From NCBI GenBank assembly GCA_021741155.1, contig JAIOYP010000004.1, forward strand, positions 1-64,000: a DNA stretch of 64,000 nucleotides. Reading direction: 5' to 3'. The first letter of the stretch is position 1; each line of letters opens with the position of its first letter. Made by a program: the position numbers and the translations under genes. A model generated the notes under the pieces. That model saw only the letters and a program-made list of their open reading frames with translations. It did no database searches and was not told the DNA's origin. The stretch comes from Flavobacteriales bacterium. Lineage in GTDB: Bacteria > Bacteroidota > Bacteroidia > UBA10329. This document shows positions 36,272 through 44,691 of the stretch, one piece after another.

Positions 36272-36935
36272 TCTTATTAATTATGTGGAACTGAAAAAAA
36301 TTCTTCCAATTATGAGACCCAATACTCCACAACTGAATGACTACTCCATTGAAGGTGAGATATGCTAGAGAAGACAGAATAATTCCAGCAACAACAAAAT
36401 TCACGGTAGAAACAAAAATGTACTCCCCTGATATTAACCCATTATAGGTTGCGTATAACTGAAGTAATACTACTGTTAATCGGTAGTAAGGCTTCATGTA
36501 GTCGATATATACTGGTTGGGGTAAATCTTGGCGAAATGTGACTATTAATTGATACAGGAAAAACTTGGCGGAATGTGGTTTTGTGTCATCATATTCAATC
36601 TCAAATGGAGGAACATACTTTAGATAAATACCCATCGTAAAATCTAAGACAATAGCTAGAAGTCGATTCCCAATGTGAATGAAGAACCAAGGCAAAAAGA
36701 CGTAGAAGAATAGATAAAAACCAAAGTATGTGCCGACCGATATTAACAACTCACCAGAGACAATGTAATTCGCAATAACGCTCAGAGTTATGTCGTCAGG
36801 TATGATGATTTTGCCTCCGAGCGCCTTCCATGCGTAAACACTAAAAAAAACATTCACAATCAAGCCCATTACGTATGTCTTGTTTTTAACGCAAAGGTCA
36901 ATTGCCTTTTCGTAGATACCACTTTCTGAAGCCAT
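36234..36935 (-). CDS. Passenger membrane protein of the IS1595 element, unknown function
   Basis: 233 residues with about five hydrophobic segments (TYVMGLIVNVFFSVYAW; FGFYLFFYVFLPWFFI; LLAIVLDFTMGIYL; LTVVLLQLYATYNGL; FVVAGIILSSLAYL) and an Asn/Asp/Ser-rich C-terminus. No family recognised. It lies entirely inside the inverted repeats, shares the transposase's direction and overlaps it by 38 bp, so it is a real passenger. Base composition is more AT-rich than the neighbours. It is not obviously a resistance gene. Confidence 0.72.
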   Translation of the reverse strand: MASESGIYEKAIDLCVKNKTYVMGLIVNVFFSVYAWKALGGKIIIPDDITLSVIANYIVSGELLISVGTYFGFYLFFYVFLPWFFIHIGNRLLAIVLDFTMGIYLKYVPPFEIEYDDTKPHSAKFFLYQLIVTFRQDLPQPVYIDYMKPYYRLTVVLLQLYATYNGLISGEYIFVSTVNFVVAGIILSSLAYLTFNGVVIQLWSIGSHNWKNFFQFHIINKNESDSDKRSLSN

Positions 36936-37004
36936 TCAATTTTTATTAAAAATAGAATCGAATGTACCCTATTTATGTGTTGCCCCGTCATCTTGCTAAT
37001 TCCG

Positions 37005-37012
37005 AAAAAAAA
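37005..37012. repeat. Right copy of the A8 target site duplication
   Basis: Eight A residues directly after the right inverted repeat, matching 35281-35288. Confidence 0.6.
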
Positions 37013-37057
37013 TTAGCTCTCGGAGTTTTTGGAAGGAAGGTACGTGCAAAAAAATGA

Positions 37058-37228
37058 ACAGCTTTGGACATTAAGGCCATTGCCCGAAAATTGGCAGTTC
37101 TCAACCACAAACTGCAGACCAAAGGACTTGATTTTGTCGAGAAAGGGATAAAGGAGTATGAAGAGAAATTAGTCAGACAGAAACCACAGGCCAAACTAAA
37201 AGCAGCAAGAAATTTAGGACTGGAATAG
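37058..37228 (+). pseudogene. IS110-type transposase, C-terminal remnant
   Basis: An open stretch of 56 codons ending in TAG, reading TALDIKAIARKLAVL ... KGLDFVEKGIKEYEEKLV ... NLGLE. This matches the C-terminal end of IS110/IS1111-group transposases as I remember them (KAIARKLAVL, YVEKGIKEYEE). There is no start codon and the frame is closed just upstream (TGA at 37055-37057). A decayed insertion next to the IS1595 element. Confidence 0.65.
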
Positions 37229-37259
37229 ACTGAAAAACAAGTGGTTATATAATTAGAAC

Positions 37260-37325
37260 GAAGGGTCTCAGTTTCTTTCCCGGATTACCAGTAAGCTTAT
37301 GTTCGGAGAAAAACTGAGACCCTTC
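37260..37325. repeat. 15-bp perfect inverted repeat
   Basis: GAAGGGTCTCAGTTT at 37260-37274 and its exact complement AAACTGAGACCCTTC at 37311-37325, with a 36-bp loop. It lies 32 bp after the IS110 remnant; it may be an end of that element or a terminator. It lies in the 312-bp gap before the CBS gene. Confidence 0.85.
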
Positions 37326-37373
37326 ATTCCTTAGGAAGGCAAACGGATGGCTGAAAGGTCTGCCACTTGCTTC

Positions 37374-37394
37374 GCTGAGGAACGAAGCGTCTCA
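37374..37394. repeat. GCTGAGGAACGAAGCGTCTCA repeat arm
   Basis: Matches 23117-23137 at 20 of 21 bases. The rest of the gap to 37539 shows TCAACTTGG/TCAACTTAG repeats near 37485-37520 and nothing else. Confidence 0.8.
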
Positions 37395-37539
37395 CAAAAA
37401 GCGGTAAACAACGGGAGAATCAGATTTTTAAAACGCAGTGCTTTCTTTATAGGTGAGAATGTTCAATCATCAAACTGATTTGTATCAACTTGGTCAATCT
37501 GATTACTGGTCAACTTAGTCATTCAATTAAGAACGAGAT

Positions 37540-37953
37540 ATGTTAGTAGAAGAAGTAATGACCGCGCACACGCGCACCGTAAGTCCAGAGCAAAGTTTGA
37601 GTGATGTACGGAAGATTTTTGAAGAAGAAAACTTTCGGCATTTACCTGTAATGGGAAATGATGGATTGGTGGGGATAATAACGCTAACCGATTTGATGCG
37701 CGTAACCTACGGAGCACACATAGCGGAAGCAGATTTTGAAGTGAATGACCTCATCCTCGAAACAACCATTGTAGAAGAATGTATGAGTAAGAAATTACGC
37801 ACGGTAGAACCAGGCACAAGCTTAGCGGAAGCCGCTCGGATTATGCGCAAATACAAGGTAGGCTGTGTTCCAGTAGTTAATTTCGGATACTTGCTCGGTT
37901 TGGTAACAACAACCGATGTGCTATCAGCCTACATTTCTCTAAAAGAAGAGTAA
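37540..37953 (+). CDS. Two-CBS-domain protein
   Basis: 137 residues forming one Bateman pair: first CBS about 1-60 (VMTAHTRTVSPEQSLSDVRKIF ... HLPVMGNDGLVGIITLTDLM), second about 75-135 (CMSKKLRTVEPGTSLAEAARIM ... CVPVVNFGYLLGLVTTTDVL). Such proteins sense adenine nucleotides and act on unknown partners. No other domain is attached. Confidence 0.9.
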   Translation: MLVEEVMTAHTRTVSPEQSLSDVRKIFEEENFRHLPVMGNDGLVGIITLTDLMRVTYGAHIAEADFEVNDLILETTIVEECMSKKLRTVEPGTSLAEAARIMRKYKVGCVPVVNFGYLLGLVTTTDVLSAYISLKEE

Positions 37954-37957
37954 GGAC

Positions 37958-38085
37958 TTACCAGATATCGTCAAAGTCAACAACTACGCGGTCGGTTTTC
38001 GGGTGTGCCTGACAGGTAAGAACCAAGCCTGAGGCAACTTCCTTATCTGTAAGAGAGTAGTTAAGCGTCATCGATACTTCGCCTT
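37958..38085 (-). pseudogene. Duplicated 3' end of the PaaE-like reductase gene
   Basis: This segment is about 94% identical (8 mismatches in 128 bp) to the 3' end of the gene at 39275-40357, in the same orientation. It codes the last 42 residues of that protein (ending VVVDFDDIW) with only two changes near the start (Ser for Thr, Leu for Arg). An open frame continues to 38206 but that part is unrelated. The iron-sulfur cysteines of the ferredoxin domain are not included except the last. Confidence 0.8.
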
Positions 38086-38232
38086 GAGTGGTTTTAGTCT
38101 CATTTTGCTGATCACTCAGTTCCAGAATTATTTTTGGCCTACTGAAATGGAAATTAGAAAAACATCTACCTTTCACGCTGGCAACTGCTTGTGGAATGTT
38201 CTGCACACAAGTTGCTTTAACCCTCCTAACCT

Positions 38233-39141
38233 ATGAAAACTCCACGTTTACTCCAAAGACTGCTTTCGTATACCCTGCTCTTAGGTTCAGTGCTCCTTCT
38301 GCCGTCCTGTTTCCGCTGTGTGGGCGTTTACTGCGAAAACGGTACCTGCGATAAGGGCTACTGTGACTGCGACCCTGGGTATTATGGAGATGCATGCCAA
38401 TACCAGAACATTTCATCGGCTGGATATAATTGTGTTTCGGGTTCATGCACATACGTGTCTGAGAATGCAAGTTATCTCACCGTGAATGAATGTTACAGTC
38501 AGTGTGGAAGTTCGTGTAATTACGATGTGTTCACTGCTGCAAACTGTCAGGTAGGGTATGTGCCAGTTGCCGCCAATGCTTGCTGCCCTGCATCAAATCC
38601 TTTTTACTGTTCAGAAACAGGCTTGTGCTATACCACCTGCGAGGCTGCCGATGCGGCTTGCAGTGTATCAACTGTTGTAATGGGTTCTACGAGTTCGGGC
38701 GGTGCAGGTTATGCATGCGATGGCGGCAGTTGCATCAGTGTGAGCTCAGGTGCCAGTTATTCAACACTTTCCGAATGTCAAAGCGCATGCGTCAATAATG
38801 CATTTAGTCTCAACGATAATTGGCTCGGGGCAGACGGAACAGGGATATCCATTTCGGGCACAGGAGGAACATTCTATAGCTTTGGGGGGAATTGGCAACT
38901 AATGGCCAACAGCGGATACGTAAGCGTTGGAAGTGCAAAACTCAGATACATTTCAACATTGACATCCAATACATGGGGCTGTCAGGTACTTTTCCTTCAG
39001 ATCATCGATGGAGTGCCTGAAGCTACGGCTTGGTCGTCAAATGGTACTATTACCATGAGTCCAGATGGCAACGTGATATCTGTTGCTGGCACGAGTCCAT
39101 TTGGTTCAGGGTTAGCCACGACAAACTATACGCGGCAATAA
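38233..39141 (+). CDS. Cysteine-rich EGF-like lipoprotein
   Basis: 302 residues with lipobox LPSC (Cys26), an EGF-like module (CENGTCDKGYCDCDPGYYGDAC), two CVSGSC/CDGGSC..ECxSxC repeats near residues 70-95 and 160-190, and a C-terminal domain without Cys (about residues 190-302). More than 20 Cys in all, so it needs disulfide formation. Seems surface exposed. It lies between the two copies of the PaaE 3' end. Function not known. Confidence 0.75.
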   Translation: MKTPRLLQRLLSYTLLLGSVLLLPSCFRCVGVYCENGTCDKGYCDCDPGYYGDACQYQNISSAGYNCVSGSCTYVSENASYLTVNECYSQCGSSCNYDVFTAANCQVGYVPVAANACCPASNPFYCSETGLCYTTCEAADAACSVSTVVMGSTSSGGAGYACDGGSCISVSSGASYSTLSECQSACVNNAFSLNDNWLGADGTGISISGTGGTFYSFGGNWQLMANSGYVSVGSAKLRYISTLTSNTWGCQVLFLQIIDGVPEATAWSSNGTITMSPDGNVISVAGTSPFGSGLATTNYTRQ

Positions 39142-39274
39142 TATGCGTTAATAGCAAACTAGGATAATCAACTCATTTATTACCTAACAAGGGGAAGAGC
39201 AAACGTTATAGAACAGAAATAATAATGGAGATATATGATTACTCAAGCCATGATGGAAAATGGTTTGGGAAATT

Positions 39275-40357
39275 TTACCAAATATCGTCAAAGTCAACAA
39301 CTACGCGGTCGGTTTTCGGGTGTGCCTGACAGGTAAGAACCAAGCCTGAAGCCACTTCCTTGTCTGTAAGTGAGTAGTTACGAGTCATCGTTACTTCGCC
39401 TTCTTTTATGCGTGCCAAGCAGGTGCAGCACACTCCTCCTTTGCAAGAATAAGGAACATCCAATCCAGTACGGTCTGCTGCATCTAAGATGGTTTCATGA
39501 CCCGGATTCATCTCAAAAGCAAACTCATCACCGTCCATTACAACGGTAATATGGCTTCGCACAGATTCCTTCGTTTCTTCGCTAACAGGAGTTGAGGAAA
39601 ATCCTGCAGTTGGATTAGGAGACCCGAAGAGTTCGAAATGCAGCTTTTCTTCTGCAACGCCTTTTTCTTCCAATACTTTTTTTGCAGCGTGAATAATCTG
39701 CTCAGGCCCACACATGTAGAAAGCGTCAACCTCAGCTGGGTCAAAGAGAACCTCGCTAAACTTTCGAATCTTTTCCTCGTCAATCCGTCCTCTGAAAAAG
39801 TCGGAACCCATTTCCTCCTTACTCATCACGTAATGAATCTCCAATCTATCTGGAAAACGGTTTTTTAGCGCATTAATCTCATCCACATAAATAATGGTGG
39901 AAGCATAACGATTGCCGTAGAAACACGTGAAATGACTCTGAGGCTCGGTTTCTAATACGTGCTTCATCATGCTGATGATAGGCGTAACGCCACTTCCTGC
40001 ACAAAAACTCACATAATGCTTCTTGTTTGATGGGTCTGTGTGTATCACAAATCGACCACGAGGTGCAAGTGTATTGAGGGTGTCGCCAACCTTCAATTCC
40101 TGATTGGCATAGGTAGAAAAACGTCCGCCAGGAACTTCTTTTACCCCAACACGCAATTCTCCTTCTTGCGGAGACGAACTAATGGAATAGGATCGTTTCA
40201 ATTCCTCACCGTTCACCACATGCTTAAACATTACATACTGTCCAGGTATAAACTTGAATTCCTCGGCAAGATCTGCTGGTATTCTCAGTTTGATGGAAAC
40301 CGCCTCAACGGTTTCTCGCTTTATATCAACAACCTCAAGCGGGTGAAAAGTAGCCAT
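39275..40357 (-). CDS. Ferredoxin reductase with C-terminal 2Fe-2S domain (PaaE-like)
   Basis: 360 residues. FAD domain with RSYSISSSP near residue 56; NAD(P) domain with GSGVTPIISMMKHVL near 120 and YMCGPEQII near 222; plant-type 2Fe-2S domain with CKGGVCCTC near 310 and a late Cys (LTCQAHP). In phenylacetate degradation PaaE carries electrons to the PaaA epoxidase. No paaABCD genes are near, so another oxygenase or desaturase may be the partner. Intact copy of the gene whose end is duplicated at 37958. Confidence 0.9.
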   Translation of the reverse strand: MATFHPLEVVDIKRETVEAVSIKLRIPADLAEEFKFIPGQYVMFKHVVNGEELKRSYSISSSPQEGELRVGVKEVPGGRFSTYANQELKVGDTLNTLAPRGRFVIHTDPSNKKHYVSFCAGSGVTPIISMMKHVLETEPQSHFTCFYGNRYASTIIYVDEINALKNRFPDRLEIHYVMSKEEMGSDFFRGRIDEEKIRKFSEVLFDPAEVDAFYMCGPEQIIHAAKKVLEEKGVAEEKLHFELFGSPNPTAGFSSTPVSEETKESVRSHITVVMDGDEFAFEMNPGHETILDAADRTGLDVPYSCKGGVCCTCLARIKEGEVTMTRNYSLTDKEVASGLVLTCQAHPKTDRVVVDFDDIW

Positions 40358-40492
40358 GCAACGCCTTTTTTAGTTCTGACAAATCTATCATATCTCTCAT
40401 CAAGGGCAAATGAGTATCGGCATTTCTCTTTCGTACCTGAAATACACGAGTGCGATAAAATAGCATGCTACGCGTTCATATTTCCTTGTTTT

Positions 40493-40549
40493 GGGACGAG
40501 AGACGAGAGACGAGGGGGAACCGTCCTTTGTCCCTTGTCCTTTGTCCCA
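40493..40549. repeat. GGGACGAGAGACGAG tract facing GTCCTTTGTCCC
   Basis: Purine run 40493-40518 then pyrimidine run 40522-40549 (TCCTTTGTCCCTTGTCC type), an imperfect inverted arrangement of the same units found around the four-helix-bundle gene. Sits in the 228-bp gap between the reductase and acyl-CoA dehydrogenase genes. Confidence 0.8.
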
Positions 40550-40584
40550 TTTTTCGAGCTCATATTCTTGTTGGGCAACATGCG

Positions 40585-42273
40585 TTAAGACTTAATCGTT
40601 TCGGTTTTTACAAAGCCCAACACTTCTGCTTCGTTTAGCGAAGCATCGCTCATTTTATAGGTGAGCCAGTAGTTGAGCGTTTGCGTGTATTCCTCTTTTT
40701 TTGGATGGAGGCGAAGGAAATCCAACCAAAGCAATGCAATGGTTAACTCTGCTAAATAGAACGCCACATCGCGCGAAGACGCTACCATGTCTTCAGCAGA
40801 CTTGGCGCTGGATACAAAGCCAAAAAATGTGTTCAGTTTGATGCTAATTCGTGTGTGAAAATCCGTCAGCGAAGCTGGATAATTTTGCTTCATCAACTCC
40901 TTGGAGTACACCGCAAACGCATTCAATCCGTTCTCTTTTTCTGCTGCGCGAAGCATATCCAACGAAAGCACATTTGTGGTTCCCTCCCAAATACTAAGTG
41001 TTTGGGTATCTCTCAGAATGGATGGAATGCCGCTATCTTCTAAGTAGCCCATTCCACCAAACATTTCGATGCATTCTGATGCAGATTTAATGGCTTGTTT
41101 GGCCGTGTAAAGCTTGGCAACTGGCGTTAACAAGCGAAGTAACGATTGCTCCGTTTCTGAAGCTAAATTGCATTCTTCTTTCCCCAATAATCGTGTAAGA
41201 AATAAACCAAGAATAAGATTGGATTGATAGGTAATCTCCAATTTTTTCAAGCTCTTTTCATACAACACATGCTTGCCAATATTCTTTCCAAATGCTTCTC
41301 GTTGGGTGGCGTAAGCCTTTGGCAGCGCATACGCCCTGCGCATGTACGAAATGGCGCTTACCGTATTGTAAATCCGAGTGATGTTGAAGAGCGTGGAAAT
41401 CGTTTTCACGCCCTTTCCTTTCTCGCCCACCAAACGCGCTTTTGCACCTGTCAATTCCAATTGAGCGGTCGGCAACGCTCGTGTTCCGAGCTTGTCTTTG
41501 AGTGCTTCTACCACAATTCCATTCAGCTTTCCATCTGGGTTTCTTATTGGAAGATGGAACACCGATAGTGAAGCACGTTTTCCTTCTTGCGGCTGCTCGG
41601 TCGAAGCCAAGGTAAACGCCATATCGGCTGTAATGGCTGAGGTAAACCACTTGTGTCCTTTCAACTCATAATGTTCTCCATCAGGATAAGCAAATGTCAT
41701 CGAGCGCGCAACATCTGAACCGCCTGTTCGCTCGGTCATCCATTGTCCGCTGGTTTTGAATTTTTTCGGGTCGCGAGAAGTCAATCCATCAAATGGTTCG
41801 CCTTTCAGAAATTTATCTCCGAAGATTTCAATCAATCGGGCTGCGCCATCCGTCATGGCCAACGGACAGGTGTAAATAGCCGAAGAAGCCGTGTACATGT
41901 ACAGCTTCACAAACTGATAAAGGCGCGAATATTCCTTTTGCTCACGTTCGTAGGCAATTGCCACCAAACCATCTTCTGCCGCCACGCGTTCCAGTTGTAT
42001 CCAGCCATCTGCCAGTGTTATTTCATCCACACGGTTTCCCCAAGCATCAAACTGCGTGAGGGTTGGTTCGTTCACTTCTGCTTCGCGTGCCCAAACAAGG
42101 AAATCGCGCCCAACTCTTCCACCAAATCGCTTGAGGTCGGGTTTAATTTCTGCCAACGTTTGTGCTGGCATGTAGGTTCTGAGATAATCGTTAAGGAAGA
42201 AATCGTCTTCAAACTCATTCCCCAAGTGGGGTACCTGCTGAATGAAATCGGAGTAAGGCGTATGCTTTTTCAT
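40585..42273 (-). CDS. Acyl-CoA dehydrogenase family protein (AidB-like)
   Basis: 562 residues from ATG 42273 (MKKHTPYSDF). FAD-dependent acyl-CoA dehydrogenase fold; GQWMTERTGGSDVARSM and FKNxxR-like motifs, plus RDTQTLSIWEGTTNVLSLDML with the usual FAD-binding EGT. The long N-terminus (about 130 residues before the core) and MTERTGGSD are like AidB and related subgroups, not the short beta-oxidation enzymes. Substrate unknown. The ATG at 42318 is rejected as it adds a non-conserved stretch. Confidence 0.87.
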   Translation of the reverse strand: MKKHTPYSDFIQQVPHLGNEFEDDFFLNDYLRTYMPAQTLAEIKPDLKRFGGRVGRDFLVWAREAEVNEPTLTQFDAWGNRVDEITLADGWIQLERVAAEDGLVAIAYEREQKEYSRLYQFVKLYMYTASSAIYTCPLAMTDGAARLIEIFGDKFLKGEPFDGLTSRDPKKFKTSGQWMTERTGGSDVARSMTFAYPDGEHYELKGHKWFTSAITADMAFTLASTEQPQEGKRASLSVFHLPIRNPDGKLNGIVVEALKDKLGTRALPTAQLELTGAKARLVGEKGKGVKTISTLFNITRIYNTVSAISYMRRAYALPKAYATQREAFGKNIGKHVLYEKSLKKLEITYQSNLILGLFLTRLLGKEECNLASETEQSLLRLLTPVAKLYTAKQAIKSASECIEMFGGMGYLEDSGIPSILRDTQTLSIWEGTTNVLSLDMLRAAEKENGLNAFAVYSKELMKQNYPASLTDFHTRISIKLNTFFGFVSSAKSAEDMVASSRDVAFYLAELTIALLWLDFLRLHPKKEEYTQTLNYWLTYKMSDASLNEAEVLGFVKTETIKS

Positions 42274-42340
42274 GGTGCGTAATTGACTGGCTAAGTTAAG
42301 CCAGTTGATTTGTAACAAGCATGATTTTGGTTAGTAAATC

Positions 42341-42348
42341 TATGTTCG
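42341..42348 (+). promoter_or_regulatory. -7-like box (TAtgTTCG)
   Basis: One mismatch to TAnnTTTG; only 4 bp (GCCC) before the ATG at 42353, again implying a leaderless message. Confidence 0.5.
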
Positions 42349-42352
42349 GCCC

Positions 42353-43114
42353 ATGAAACCATGGATAATTGAACATTTCGACCTGTTTGTTGGGATGTGG
42401 ATGGCGCTTGCCGGTGGCACATTCGTTCTACTTCAGTTTGTGACCGCTCCTTTCGGACGGCACACCAAAGACAGCTGGGGCCCAATGATTAAGAACAAAT
42501 ACGGCTGGCTACTGATGGAATTGCCTTCTTTCGTCATTATCCTCATTTCCTTGTTGGTTGGCTCAAAAGTTAATGCCATCACGTGGATTATTGGTGGACT
42601 GTGGCTGTTGCACTACTTCAACCGCACGTTTGTATTTCCCTTTCGGATAAAGAGTGGTGATAAGCTTATGCCACTATTCATTACCGGTTCTGCCATCCTT
42701 TTCAATCTATTTAACGCAGGATTGAACGCCTATTATTTAGCCGAGTTGAGTTCATACTCGGTTGATTGGATTACAAGCTGGCAGTTTATTGTTGGATTAC
42801 CGCTTTTTATGCTCGGTTTTGCCATCAACTTTTGGTCGGATGAAATACTTATGAATCTACGCAAACCAGGCGAAACTGGCTACGTTATTCCGCATGGTGG
42901 CTTGTTCAAGTATGTGAGTGCTCCAAACTTGTTTGGCGAAATCATTGAATGGACAAGCTTCGCCATTCTTGCATGGAGTTTACCCGCTTTATCCTTTGCG
43001 CTATGGACGTTTGCCAATCTTGTTCCAAGAGCGGTGGCGCACCATAAATTCTATCTGCGGAAGTTCTTTGACTATCCGAAAGAACGAAAAGCGGTTTTTC
43101 CATTTGTTTATTGA
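42353..43114 (+). CDS. Steroid 5-alpha-reductase-like membrane enzyme
   Basis: 253 residues with about six membrane helices. The C-terminal FSDEILMNLRKPGETGYVIPHGGLFKYVSAPNLFGE block (spread over residues 160-200) is the NADPH-binding signature of the SRD5A family (KYVSAPNLFGE). Bacterial homologues are of unknown substrate; reduction of an enone lipid is the likely reaction class. Not part of an operon. Confidence 0.88.
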   Translation: MKPWIIEHFDLFVGMWMALAGGTFVLLQFVTAPFGRHTKDSWGPMIKNKYGWLLMELPSFVIILISLLVGSKVNAITWIIGGLWLLHYFNRTFVFPFRIKSGDKLMPLFITGSAILFNLFNAGLNAYYLAELSSYSVDWITSWQFIVGLPLFMLGFAINFWSDEILMNLRKPGETGYVIPHGGLFKYVSAPNLFGEIIEWTSFAILAWSLPALSFALWTFANLVPRAVAHHKFYLRKFFDYPKERKAVFPFVY

Positions 43115-43267
43115 TCGTTCTAATTTGATTTGGGCCTGACACTGTTTGGAGTCTGTTCAATAAACTGTGTCGATAGTCAGAAAAGTGTATCAAATCAAGA
43201 AAGATGCTCCATTTAGCATATTAGGTTGATTCCGATAATCAAGTTGATGCCATCTCTTTTGGGACAA

Positions 43268-44104
43268 TCACATTGTAAAATGCCTAATGGTTGCCGCAAG
43301 AGCTGTTTGCGTGTCTTTGGGCAATTCAGGTTCCTCAAACGGGTGCTTTCCTCCAAACGTATGATCGCCATCATCAATCAATAACAATTCTGAATTTGTG
43401 GTCCAGCGATGCAACTGCTTGGCGTAATCGGCTGCCACTGTTTGGTCGTTGGTGCCGTGTATAAACAGTGACGGGACTTCGATTCGTTCACCACATTTTT
43501 GCAAATCATAACGCTCTTCTTGTGCAAAATAATCTTCCACAAACTGGTAATACATCGGCATTTCCTGATTGGTCCGTGCATTTGGAACGTAGATAACGCC
43601 TTCTTTCATCCATTCGTCAAAATCAGCCTTGGTGCGTTTTGTATCTCCTATAGAAGCCCAAGTTGCTAGCCCTTTCACTCGCTCATCCTCACTAGTAGCC
43701 ATCACGGCAATTCCTCCACCTCTACTGTGTCCAAACAGCATTACTTTATTTCGATTGATCTTTGAATCAGGAAAAAGCGAGCCTTCTGAAATGCCAGTAA
43801 TCACAGACTCGGTATCAAAAAGTTCTTTGTGATAATTGTTGTGACCAAAAGCTTCTAGGTCAGCAAATTCGGTAGGCTGATCAACCGTAGTTCCATTATG
43901 ACTAAAATTGAAGCTAACGAAGGCAAAACCAGCTTGGGCAAACTCATCGCCTATGCGTGGAAAATGTCCCCAATCTTTAAATCCTTTGAAGCCATGAACA
44001 AAAATGACCACAGGCTGGTTCGAAAGTTGATTATCGAAACGAAGGTCAACCAACATTGGTCTATTTTCGGAACCATTGATAATGGAAGTAATAAGTTGAA
44101 GCAT
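43268..44104 (-). CDS. Alpha/beta hydrolase (dienelactone hydrolase-like)
   Basis: 278 residues from ATG 44104 (MLQLITSIINGSEN). Oxyanion FVHGFKGFKDWGHF, nucleophile FGHSRGGG with Ser, acid FIHGTNDQTV, His in DDGDHTFGG. Complete triad. The class (PF12146-like or DLH-like) cannot be settled by eye. Divergent from the DUF922 gene by 32 bp. Confidence 0.85.
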   Translation of the reverse strand: MLQLITSIINGSENRPMLVDLRFDNQLSNQPVVIFVHGFKGFKDWGHFPRIGDEFAQAGFAFVSFNFSHNGTTVDQPTEFADLEAFGHNNYHKELFDTESVITGISEGSLFPDSKINRNKVMLFGHSRGGGIAVMATSEDERVKGLATWASIGDTKRTKADFDEWMKEGVIYVPNARTNQEMPMYYQFVEDYFAQEERYDLQKCGERIEVPSLFIHGTNDQTVAADYAKQLHRWTTNSELLLIDDGDHTFGGKHPFEEPELPKDTQTALAATIRHFTM

Positions 44105-44136
44105 TTTCAGTTCTAATATCGTTCGAAGGTAACGCC

Positions 44137-44691
44137 ATGAAATCAATACTGTTTTCGTTCTTACTATTTATCGCCATCGGTGATGCTGCTTTATCTCAGA
44201 ATCGAGAGTGCAAAGACTGCATTCCGTGGAATGAAAATCGAAGGTTGAAGTGGAGTGACTTTAAAGCTTCGCCAAAAAAGCTATCGCCAAACGAAGCTTT
44301 GACAGAAAGTGGAATGTCGATTGACCTTAATTGCGATGGAAAAACCTCAACTGCTGTGGTAAAAAGCTATTTCAATCCGCATAAGAGTTGGACGAAGGAT
44401 AATGAGTCGGCATACCTTCTCCGTCATGAGCAATTACACTTCGATATTACAGAGCTTTTCGTTAGAAAACTGAGAAAGCAACTGGCCGTTTTTGGGAACG
44501 ATTGCGGCAAATTGAGTAAACACATTCAAGAATACTACGACCGTAATTACAAGGAATTTGTTGCCTATCAAGATGCGTATGACCGCGAAAGTGAGCATAG
44601 TTTAGTTAAGGAAAAACAAGCTTACTGGGAACGAAAAGTTGAACGTGAACTGAATGAATTGAGTTCTTATTCTTCTCTAGCCAAAAACTAA
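44137..44691 (+). CDS. DUF922-type putative exported metalloprotease
   Basis: 184 residues with signal peptide (MKSILFSFLLFIAIGDAALS). The DUF922 pattern WNENRRLKWSDFKA and the HExxH-like zinc motif in RHEQLHFDITE (about residue 92) are both seen, so a zinc metalloprotease is likely. Followed by a Lys/Glu-rich tail. Convergent with pyruvate carboxylase (4-bp overlap). Confidence 0.8.
   Translation: MKSILFSFLLFIAIGDAALSQNRECKDCIPWNENRRLKWSDFKASPKKLSPNEALTESGMSIDLNCDGKTSTAVVKSYFNPHKSWTKDNESAYLLRHEQLHFDITELFVRKLRKQLAVFGNDCGKLSKHIQEYYDRNYKEFVAYQDAYDRESEHSLVKEKQAYWERKVERELNELSSYSSLAKN

Larger units (their letters stand above)
35289..37004. mobile_element. IS1595-family element, 1716 bp, with a passenger gene
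   Basis: Ends are defined by imperfect 24-bp inverted repeats: 35289-35312 and 36981-37004. Read inward from each end both begin CGGAATTAG; 19 of 24 positions match. The match stops exactly at the ends, and A8 flanks both sides as an 8-bp target duplication, the usual size for IS1595. Inside are a DDE transposase and, upstream in the same orientation, a membrane-protein gene whose end overlaps the transposase start by 38 bp. The transposase stop lies inside the left inverted repeat. Confidence 0.8.

Noticed and set aside
38086-38206. N-terminal part of the leftward frame 37958-38206 as a real protein start
   Set aside because: Only the 3' duplicated part matches the reductase; the rest resembles nothing and lies upstream of the lipoprotein gene as spacer.
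41743-42282. 179-codon rightward frame
   Set aside because: Antisense to the acyl-CoA dehydrogenase gene; no motif.
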